Shown: positions 7,501-11,916 of the stretch, in pieces
How positions within the stretch are numbered: the stretch's first letter is position 1
Layout: every line of letters begins with the position of its first letter
Assembly (NCBI GenBank): GCA_937901625.1
Contig: CALDIE010000307.1
Span: 1 to 11,916, forward strand
Origin: an uncultured Lachnospiraceae bacterium
GTDB taxonomy: Bacteria; Bacillota; Clostridia; Lachnospirales; Lachnospiraceae
Length of the DNA: 11,916 bases
Direction: 5' to 3'
Notes under the pieces: generated by a model
Seen by the model: only the letters and a program-made list of their open reading frames with translations
What the model was told of the DNA's origin: nothing
Databases searched by the model: none
Position numbers and translations under genes: made by a program

Positions 7501-8362
7501 AACAAAGGGCGTGGCAGATATTTTAAAGCAAGTATTACCGGAAACAACAATAGTGTATGCAAAGGCGGGAAATGTGTCGAGATTTAGAGAGGATAATAAG
7601 TTCTATAAATCACGCCTGATCAATGACTTCCATCATGCCAATGATGCATATTTGAACATTGTTGTCGGAAATGTATATTATACAAAATTTACATCGAATC
7701 CATTACATTTCATAAGGCAGGAGTATAGTCGGGATTCGAAAACATTCAAATACAACCTTTCCAGAATGTTTGACTGGAAAGTAGAGAGAGGCGGATATGT
7801 AGCCTGGATACCGTTAAGGGATGGAAATGAAGATGAGGCAACGATCACAACTGTTGAGAAAATGATGGCGAAGAATACTCCGCTTTTGACGAGACAGAGT
7901 TTTGTAAAGCCGGGAATAGTAAATAAGGTTACATTGTATGGGAAGAATACGGCTAATAATGATGCGTATATACCAATCAAAATGAGCGATAAAAAAATGC
8001 AGGATGTAACAAAGTATGGAGGGTATACCAGTGTTAATATTTGTTATTTCTTCCTTGTAGAGCATGAAGTAAAGGGGAAGAAGGTTCGTACAATAGAAGC
8101 GCTTCCCGGTTATTTGGAATCAAGGGTGGAGAAAGATCCAAATGAATTGGAGAGATACTGTACGGAAAATCTGGGCTTGAAAAATGTATCTGTCCAGTAT
8201 CGTAAAATCAGAATACAGTCATTGCTTAAAGCGGATGGGTATTACATGCACTTATCCGGAAAATCGGAAAATCGGTTGGCTGTAAGAAATGCAATGTCGT
8301 TGTCCTTGTCGCCTATGTGGATTGAATATATTCATAACTTAGTGTCTGCTTATAGCATATAA
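4574..8362 (+). CDS. cas9: type II-A-like Cas9, C-terminus cut off by an insertion sequence
   Basis: This is the RNA-guided DNA endonuclease of a type II CRISPR system. Domains in order: RuvC-I (YIGLDMGTSTVGWAV, Asp11); Arg-rich bridge helix about 50-75; REC lobe from about 76 (YPTIFHLRKEL 125-135, KRRGHFL 157-163); RuvC-II (IFIEMTR, Glu799); HNH (YDIDHIYPRHF, Asp886, His887, with Asn912 in SNNRKKD); RuvC-III (HHANDAYLN, His1020/His1021, Asp1024). All nuclease residues are present. The start at 4574 has AAGGGAG 6 bases upstream. The C-terminal domain is incomplete: the native reading stops around Asn1255, at the point matching about residue 1230 of the 1368-residue S. pyogenes enzyme. Codons 1256-1262 and the stop belong to the left end of an IS. 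About 110-140 residues are missing, including the region that carries the PAM-reading arginines in SpCas9. Cleavage is probably lost. No cas1, cas2 or csn2 follows. Confidence 0.95.
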   Translation: MEKQKYYIGLDMGTSTVGWAVTDDTYHLIRRKGKDMWGIREFEEAETSAERRTHRIARRRIQRSKVRVGLLKEYFDEAIREVDPYFYIRLENSKYYPEDKDEEVRTPNGIFNDPGFTDKDYYEKYPTIFHLRKELIENENAPYDVRLVYLAILNLFKRRGHFLNSSLKIDSGNNEFKLSDAYNNLLAALEEHMAEDEIIEFPEIKTQETYSRLQEILGTRDYGKKQKAEMVAELLEVDRKQKQQMEIINGFVGLSIDCNKLFKSEAEEKVTAKFSDFGYADKEPEILEQLGDDFGSILLAIKAVYDIGSLTEILKGEKYLSFARVKDYEQHKKDLVLLKKLVKKYTPGQYDYFFRQAEKGTYSAYVNSVNTEKYNSLGSKDSKPNRRNMKERSREDFYKGVKKLLKCMPVDDPEVVDVVQRIDNETFMPKQLTAGNGIIPNQIHAMEMKKILDNASEYLPFLNDIDDSNLTVKERILRLYTFTFPYYIGPVSENSKTGWVIRKEGYEKGKVLPWELDQKIDRSETARKFIDRMVRRCTYLNDEMVMPKGSLKYERYCVLNEINNIRIDNVRIDNELKKRLFNEIYKSGKKPSRKKVEEFLYKNGIPKESQIAGIDKDLNNALSSYGKFYAIFGEELEKDEVKKMVEDIIFRCTVYGDSKEFIVDYIKEHYPETKYPELTDKTIKRILGFKFKDWGRFSEEMLDLSGCNYETGEVYSILTALWETNYNFMELINSEAFEYKKLLEEKSSISIHSLSDVTPELLEEYYFSAPVRKMIMQTMGVIKEIVQIMKGEPEKIFIEMTRTDEEKGDKGRKDSRKKALLELYKNVSDEMHEKGYWSQLIENADASGRLRSKKMYLYIKQMGRDMYTGKPIDLDDLFDDTKYDIDHIYPRHFVKDDNIENNLVLVNKESNNRKKDIYPIPEFIKRNPEVTKLWDILHNKGLINDTKYARLRSNEPFTEEQMAGFIARQLVETSQGTKGVADILKQVLPETTIVYAKAGNVSRFREDNKFYKSRLINDFHHANDAYLNIVVGNVYYTKFTSNPLHFIRQEYSRDSKTFKYNLSRMFDWKVERGGYVAWIPLRDGNEDEATITTVEKMMAKNTPLLTRQSFVKPGIVNKVTLYGKNTANNDAYIPIKMSDKKMQDVTKYGGYTSVNICYFFLVEHEVKGKKVRTIEALPGYLESRVEKDPNELERYCTENLGLKNVSVQYRKIRIQSLLKADGYYMHLSGKSENRLAVRNAMSLSLSPMWIEYIHNLVSAYSI
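8340..8350 (+). repeat. left terminal inverted repeat of the IS
   Basis: TAGTGTCTGCT, identical to the reverse complement of 9937-9947. It is read in frame by cas9 as part of its last codons. Confidence 0.85.
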
Positions 8363-8407
8363 AAACTGCTGAAAATCATTGAAAATACTGATGTTTTCAC
8401 TATGTTT

Positions 8408-8416
8408 TGGTATAAT
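8408..8416 (+). promoter_or_regulatory. transposase promoter (extended -10)
   Basis: TGGTATAAT is a perfect extended -10 (TATAAT at 8411-8416) with only a weak -35. Transcription should start near 8423. Because the ATG at 8402 lies upstream of this, it cannot be the start on that transcript. The leader contains GTGCAA (8421-8426) and TTGCAC (8455-8460), which can pair around an inner AAAAC/GTTTT hairpin. Confidence 0.65.
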
Positions 8417-8473
8417 AGAAGTGCAAAGAAAACAACGTTTTACCAGCAAAAACCTTGCACTTCGGAGAATCAA

Positions 8474-9937
8474 ATGTACAAATCAAATCGAAATCATCAG
8501 TTTTCTCTTTCAGATTTCAACCAACCAGTTGGATTAAAAATGAACCCGGAAAATCGTTGGGTGAAAAAGGCAGCTACCATTCCGTGGGCTGATATTGAAG
8601 AGCGTTATGCATCATTGTTCCCAAACAATACAGGAATGCCTGCAAAGCCTTTGCAGACAGCTTTGGGCTCCTTGCTGATTCAAAAACAGTATGACTATTC
8701 TGACCGGGAGCTTGTGGAACAGATTCGTGAGAACCCTTATTACCAGTACTTCATCGGTCTTCCTGGCTACCAGGATAAGGCACCGTTTGTGCCTTCTTTG
8801 CTCGTTGAGTTCCGGAAGCGTTTAACAGATGAAATCATCATGGAAATCAACGAGATGATTGCTGAGTACAATACACCGAATGATCCGCCACCAACCGGTG
8901 GAAATGGCGATGATGCTTCGAATGGTAATCACGGTAATTATGGAACACTGATACTTGATGCAACCTGCGCTCCGCAGCAAATATCATTTCCGCAGGATGT
9001 TAATCTACTCAATGAAGGTAGAGAAAACTTAGAGTCCATCATCGATGATGTTTGTTATGAATACAACTACTACAAACCGCGTATGTATCGTCAGAATGCA
9101 AGGAAAGATTACTTGAACCTTGCGAAGTGCAAAAAACGCTCTGCAAAGAAGATTCGCAAAGCTATAAAGAAGCAGTTACAGTACGTGCGACGGGATTTAG
9201 GTTATATCGATTATTTTCTGCAACAGGATGGCATCGAGCTTACAGAAAGACAACTGTCAAGAATCCAAGTGATTCGTGAAGTATATCAACAGCAAGAGTA
9301 CATGTACCAAAACAATACCCACAGTGTTCCTGACCGTATTGTTAGCATAAGCCAGCCCTACATTCGCCCTATCGTAAGAGGTAAAGCAAAGGCGCCGGTA
9401 GAGTTTGGAGCAAAGCTGGACATGAGCATTGACGAAACTGGATTTGCTCGATTAGAACGTCTTTCCTTCGATGCCTATAACGAATCAGATGTGTTGATTT
9501 ATTCTATTGAGAATTATCATAAACGAACCGGCCATTATCCGGAGCGAGTTCTGGTTGACCAAATCTATCGGAATCGAAGTAATCGAGCGTACTGCAAGGC
9601 ACATGATATTCGAATATCCGGGCCTGCGCTTGGACGTCCAAAGCAGGAATCGCTTGAAATGCGAAAACAGGCATATGCAGATAATACAGATCGTATTGAG
9701 GTTGAGCGAGGATTTAGCCTTGCAAAACGCTGCTACGGTCTTGGTTTGATTCGCACGAAGTTGGATACAACTACACGTAGCTCCATAGCATTGTCAATAC
9801 TTGCAATGAATGTGGAGCACTTGGCCAAGGCTTCTTTCATGCTTTTTGTGATTTCGATATTTTCAAGGTACATATGGCAGAAAAGTCTGCCTGAAAACTT
9901 AAAAAACAACAGTTGGTCTCAAATGGCATCTTGTTGA
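8474..9937 (+). CDS. IS1182/IS5-type DDE transposase
   Basis: A 487-residue transposase that cuts and joins the ends of its own IS. It has an N-terminal DUF772-like region (about residues 35-135, RYASLFPNNTGMPAKPLQ to LVEFRKRL), then a Gly/Asn-rich linker. A DDE catalytic domain follows, with Asp162 (LILDATCAP), Asp362 (VLVDQIYRNRSNR) and Glu411 (RIEVERGFSLAKRCYGLG). All three are present and there is no frameshift, so it may be active. The start at 8474 is chosen because GGAG at 8464-8467 lies 6 bases upstream and the -10 element lies between it and the upstream in-frame ATG at 8402. The stop codon overlaps the right inverted repeat, as in compact IS elements. Confidence 0.93.
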   Translation: MYKSNRNHQFSLSDFNQPVGLKMNPENRWVKKAATIPWADIEERYASLFPNNTGMPAKPLQTALGSLLIQKQYDYSDRELVEQIRENPYYQYFIGLPGYQDKAPFVPSLLVEFRKRLTDEIIMEINEMIAEYNTPNDPPPTGGNGDDASNGNHGNYGTLILDATCAPQQISFPQDVNLLNEGRENLESIIDDVCYEYNYYKPRMYRQNARKDYLNLAKCKKRSAKKIRKAIKKQLQYVRRDLGYIDYFLQQDGIELTERQLSRIQVIREVYQQQEYMYQNNTHSVPDRIVSISQPYIRPIVRGKAKAPVEFGAKLDMSIDETGFARLERLSFDAYNESDVLIYSIENYHKRTGHYPERVLVDQIYRNRSNRAYCKAHDIRISGPALGRPKQESLEMRKQAYADNTDRIEVERGFSLAKRCYGLGLIRTKLDTTTRSSIALSILAMNVEHLAKASFMLFVISIFSRYIWQKSLPENLKNNSWSQMASC

Positions 9938-9947
9938 GCAGACACTA
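9937..9947 (-). repeat. right terminal inverted repeat of the IS
   Basis: AGCAGACACTA, the exact inverse of the left end. Its first base is the last base of the transposase stop codon. Confidence 0.85.
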
Positions 9948-10075
9948 CCTAAGTATTATAAGAGGATTGTAGCTTTTGATAATTTCAACTGGCTTTTATG
10001 TGGCTGATAGGTTATACTGCTTTTAGACGAATGATGCATGGATGCGGAGTGCTGATGGTAATGTCGGTTACTATA

Positions 10076-10110
10076 GAGGGGTGGTGAAAATGAGCCACTC
10101 TTCTTTTTTT
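10076..10110 (+). terminator. Rho-independent terminator
   Basis: The 9-bp stem GAGGGGTGG (10076-10084) with CCACTCTTC (10095-10103) includes two G-U pairs, has a 10-base loop and is followed by seven T (10104-10110). It would end plus-strand transcription from the IS side. Confidence 0.75.
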
Positions 10111-10114
10111 GCAA

Positions 10115-10168
10115 CTTTATTACCAACCTTATTACCAACATGATGTAATGAGTGAGTTGGTAATAAAG
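10115..10168. repeat. 13-bp inverted repeat with an extra direct copy
   Basis: CTTTATTACCAAC (10115-10127) is followed at once by a second near copy, CTTATTACCAAC (10128-10139). Its exact inverse GTTGGTAATAAAG lies at 10156-10168. The direct copies encode the repeated VGNK of the possible integrase tail on the minus strand. The set could be recombinase or repressor binding sites, or simply the end of that gene. Confidence 0.8.
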
Positions 10169-10357
10169 GAAAATGCCTTTTTTGTATGGGGTGTGAATGA
10201 CGAAACACATGAGATTGTTGGAAAATATGGATAAATCAGGTCCTTTTTCTATTCACTTTCCAGATGAAAGCAGAAAAGTTTTGTAACTGTAGTAACTATG
10301 CGGCTTTCAGTCGCTTTTACCGCAGAGCAGTGAATAATTCAGGATTAAAAAGCAGAG

Positions 10358-10441
10358 AAATGTCTTACGCTGATGAAGGGTGATAAGCTGAAAGAGGTAA
10401 AGAAATATATGTTACAAAATATGTTTCCCACGAATGCATAA
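10358..10441 (+). pseudogene. hsdS remnant: central linker of a type I specificity subunit
   Basis: The frame reads LTLMKGDKLKEVKKYMLQNMFP and so on to a stop at 10439-10441. The run KLKEVKKYMLQNMFP is close to the conserved central helix and linker of HsdS, the DNA-recognition subunit of type I restriction-modification enzymes; there it usually follows ITLHQRK and precedes a segment leading to WEQRKL. Here the frame is closed by a stop just upstream and no recognition domain is visible, so this is a fragment. The expected next part (DWEQRKL) appears only after the ATPase gene, at 11863. The identification is by motif and from memory of the family. Confidence 0.5.
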
Positions 10442-10461
10442 TCAACCAGTGCAATTAATTA

Positions 10462-10519
10462 TTGCAAAAGTCATATGAAAAATGTTACCATACAAACAAA
10501 AGTCATATGACTTTTGCAA
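10462..10519 (+). promoter_or_regulatory. promoter and palindromic operator of the ATPase gene
   Basis: TTGCAA (10462-10467) and TACCAT (10486-10491) are 18 bases apart, with TGT before the latter as an extended -10, so transcription would start near 10498. A perfect 18-bp palindrome, AAAAGTCATATGACTTTT (10498-10515), begins exactly there. In addition, TTGCAAAAGTCATATGA (10462-10478) is repeated as its exact 17-bp inverse at 10503-10519. A further pair, TGCAAT/ATTGCA, frames 10450-10466. The arrangement suggests a repressor site at both the -35 and the start point. Confidence 0.65.
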
Positions 10520-10528
10520 GGAGCCGGC

Positions 10529-11857
10529 ATGAAGAGAACAATTATTGATGAATTAGTTAAATGGAAGAATAGCAACAGGAGAAAACCCTTATTAATGACA
10601 GGAGTGCGTCAGTGTGGAAAAACACATGCTTTAATAGAGTTTGGAAAACAATATTTTGATAATACATGTTATGTAAATTTTGAGGCTAATGATAAATACA
10701 AAGCTATTTTTGAATTCAATTTTGATGTTGAAAGAATTTTGCGCGAGATTGAACTGATGGATCAAGTGAAAATTGATAGTGGAAAGACATTATTGATTTT
10801 TGATGAAATACAGGAGGCTCCCAGAGCGATAACAGCATTAAAGTATTTTTGTGAGAATAAGCGTGATCTACATGTTGCCTGTGCAGGTTCTTTATTGGGG
10901 GTTGCTCTAAAACAAGAAAATATTTCATTTCCGGTTGGAAAAGTAAATCGTTTACAGATGTACCCAATGAGTTTTCGAGAGTTTTTGATGGCATGTGGAG
11001 AAGAAAAATACCTGGAAATTTTTGAAGAATGGTATGTAGACCGTGCAATACCGGAGTTGTATTCAAAGCCTTTAGAAAGAATATGGAAAGAGTATTTGAT
11101 TGTAGGAGGAATGCCGGAGGCGGTCAGTGAATTTATTAGCTCAAAGGATTTTTCAGCGGTTGAGGAAATTCAAGATGAAATCTTAAATGATTATGCAGAT
11201 GACTTTTCAAAACACGCTCCTATATCAGAAATTGAGAAGATAAGATTGATTTGGGATTCAATTCCCAAGCAATTGGCAAAAGAAAATAATAAGTTTGTAT
11301 TTTCACATGTAAAACAGGGAAAGCGTGCTCATGAGTTGGAGACATCGTTACAGTGGCTTAAGAATTCAGGTCTTATTCATATACTGGAGTTGGTAAGCAA
11401 TGCAGAAGTTCCGCTATCAGCATTTGCTGATGCGTCATTTTTTAAGGTATATATGTCAGATGTCGGATTATTGTGTAGACGCCTTGGACTAAATTATATA
11501 AATATCTTAGAAGATACCTGGATCATGCCTTTTAAAGGTGCAATTACAGAAAATTATGTTTTAAATGAATTAATTTCATTAGGTAAATCTCCATATTTTT
11601 GGCGCTCAGGTAATAGAGCAGAATTGGATTTCTTATATGAGGAGCTTGGAAGAGTGGTTCCTATAGAGGTAAAAGCGGCAACAAATACTCAAGCAAAAAG
11701 TTATAAGCAGTTTTGTATCAAATATATACCCAATAAGGGATTCAAAATGTCATTAAAAAATATTGCACTTAGCGATTGCGAAGGAACAAGTACTGTAAGT
11801 CTGCCACTTTACTTAATATGGAATATGGATAGAATAACCCAAAATATTGGAATTTGA
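10529..11857 (+). CDS. AAA ATPase with DUF4143 and nuclease-like C-terminus
   Basis: A 442-residue protein of the AAA_14/DUF4143 family, widespread in anaerobes and of unproven function. It has Walker A at 25-32 (GVRQCGKT), Walker B LLIFDE (Asp92, Glu93) followed by IQEAP, and a sensor-like VACAGSLLG. The DUF4143 region covers about 200-380. Near the end, ELDF (Glu365, Asp367) and PIEVKA (Glu380, Lys382) form a PD-(D/E)XK-type nuclease signature, which suggests DNA binding or cleavage but does not prove it. No membrane segment or signal is evident. The start at 10529 is chosen because AAGGAG (10518-10523) lies 5 bases upstream; the TTG at 10514 is inside the operator. It stands alone behind a palindromic control region, is AT-rich, and lies between two hsdS-like fragments. 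Confidence 0.9.
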   Translation: MKRTIIDELVKWKNSNRRKPLLMTGVRQCGKTHALIEFGKQYFDNTCYVNFEANDKYKAIFEFNFDVERILREIELMDQVKIDSGKTLLIFDEIQEAPRAITALKYFCENKRDLHVACAGSLLGVALKQENISFPVGKVNRLQMYPMSFREFLMACGEEKYLEIFEEWYVDRAIPELYSKPLERIWKEYLIVGGMPEAVSEFISSKDFSAVEEIQDEILNDYADDFSKHAPISEIEKIRLIWDSIPKQLAKENNKFVFSHVKQGKRAHELETSLQWLKNSGLIHILELVSNAEVPLSAFADASFFKVYMSDVGLLCRRLGLNYINILEDTWIMPFKGAITENYVLNELISLGKSPYFWRSGNRAELDFLYEELGRVVPIEVKAATNTQAKSYKQFCIKYIPNKGFKMSLKNIALSDCEGTSTVSLPLYLIWNMDRITQNIGI

Positions 11858-11916
11858 CGATTGATTGGGAACAGCGTAAGTTAAGCCAGGGCAGGCGGAA
11901 CGACATTCTGCAGGAG
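11857..11916 (+). pseudogene. possible second hsdS fragment, running off the edge
   Basis: In the frame starting at 11857 the sequence reads TIDWEQRKLSQGRRND and stays open to the end of the window. WEQRKL preceded by an acidic residue is a very common start of the second half of Firmicute HsdS proteins. There is no start codon or ribosome binding site, and it begins where the ATPase ends. What follows WEQRKL is less typical, and only 20 residues are visible. Confidence 0.4.

Larger units (their letters stand above)
8340..9947 (+). mobile_element. complete IS1182/IS5-type insertion sequence inside cas9
   Basis: The element is 1608 bp, bounded by perfect 11-bp inverted repeats TAGTGTCTGCT (8340-8350) and AGCAGACACTA (9937-9947), and holds one transposase with its own promoter. 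The left end lies inside the cas9 frame. I see no target duplication: the left flank ends AACT and the right flank begins CCTA. The sequence after the right end does not read as Cas9 in any frame. The insertion was therefore accompanied or followed by a deletion or rearrangement on the right. Group assignment rests on the transposase. Confidence 0.85.
10071..10235 (-). pseudogene. possible C-terminal remnant of a tyrosine recombinase
   Basis: On the minus strand a frame without a start, open from 10235 to the stop at 10071-10073, ends HHVGNKVGNKVAKKEEWLIF. A tail with repeated VGNK and then Lys/Glu is typical of the very C-terminus of many phage- and ICE-type integrases in Firmicutes. The catalytic part (Arg, His, Tyr residues) is missing, so this would be a remnant only. 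The match is to a remembered tail pattern, not to a domain, and the plus-strand terminator at 10076-10110 overlaps it. The rest of the frame is rich in His and Pro and may be meaningless. Confidence 0.35.

Noticed and set aside
8402..8473. Upstream ATG at 8402 as the transposase start
   Set aside because: The perfect extended -10 at 8408-8416 lies downstream of this ATG, and a well-spaced GGAG precedes the ATG at 8474.
9956..10210. Minus-strand open frame of 84 residues (MCFVIHTPYKK...)
   Set aside because: No ribosome binding site or family resemblance, and it runs through the terminator stem. The neighbouring frame with VGNKVGNK is the more meaningful reading.
9948..10513. Remaining C-terminal part of cas9, or cas1, cas2 and csn2, beyond the IS
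   Set aside because: None of the three plus-strand frames reads as the expected Cas9 end or as an adaptation protein. Only a terminator, repeats, remnants and the ATPase control region are seen.

Overview
The window looks like an uncultured Bacillota, most likely Lachnospiraceae/Clostridia. The grounds are the style of the CarB, QueH, ArgS and DUF6465 proteins, strong AGGAG-type ribosome binding sites, tRNAs without an encoded CCA, and a type II-A-like Cas9 of the kind found in that group. The first 19 bases match the end of a common Illumina adapter at 18 of 19 positions, so position 1 is probably the raw end of a draft or metagenomic contig.

Layout. Positions 1-3790 are ordinary chromosomal housekeeping genes of moderate G+C, all on the plus strand: the 3' end of carB (pyrimidine/arginine synthesis), queH (queuosine tRNA modification), argS (arginyl-tRNA synthetase) and a small DUF6465 protein. 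A textbook promoter (TTGACA, 17 bases, TATAAT) then drives a tRNA-Val(TAC)/tRNA-Met(CAT) pair that ends in a strong terminator at 4036-4063.

From about 4064 to the end the sequence is more AT-rich and looks like an accessory, defence-type island placed directly behind the tRNAs. It holds (i) a minus-strand tracrRNA with its own terminator, divergent from (ii) a type II-A-like cas9 that keeps all RuvC and HNH catalytic residues; (iii) a complete 1608-bp IS1182/IS5-type insertion sequence with 11-bp terminal inverted repeats (8340-9947), whose left end lies inside cas9 and supplies its last seven codons and stop, so Cas9 lacks about 110-140 residues of its PAM-interacting C-terminus; (iv) a gene-poor stretch with a terminator, a 13-bp inverted repeat, a probable tyrosine-recombinase tail remnant and a type I restriction hsdS remnant; and (v) an AAA ATPase of the DUF4143 family behind a perfect 18-bp palindrome, followed by what looks like the next piece of the same hsdS.

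How the pieces relate. The tracrRNA and cas9 are two parts of a type II CRISPR system, but no cas1, cas2, csn2 or repeat array is present. The usual downstream partners are replaced by the IS and unrelated DNA, so this appears to be a decaying, IS-broken CRISPR locus. The most notable second signal is that the ATPase gene sits where the conserved central linker of HsdS should be, with hsdS-like sequence on both sides, as if the ATPase unit had been inserted into a type I specificity gene. No wholly new system is demonstrated. The best candidates for follow-up are the truncated Cas9 with its intact tracrRNA and the palindrome-controlled ATPase within hsdS.
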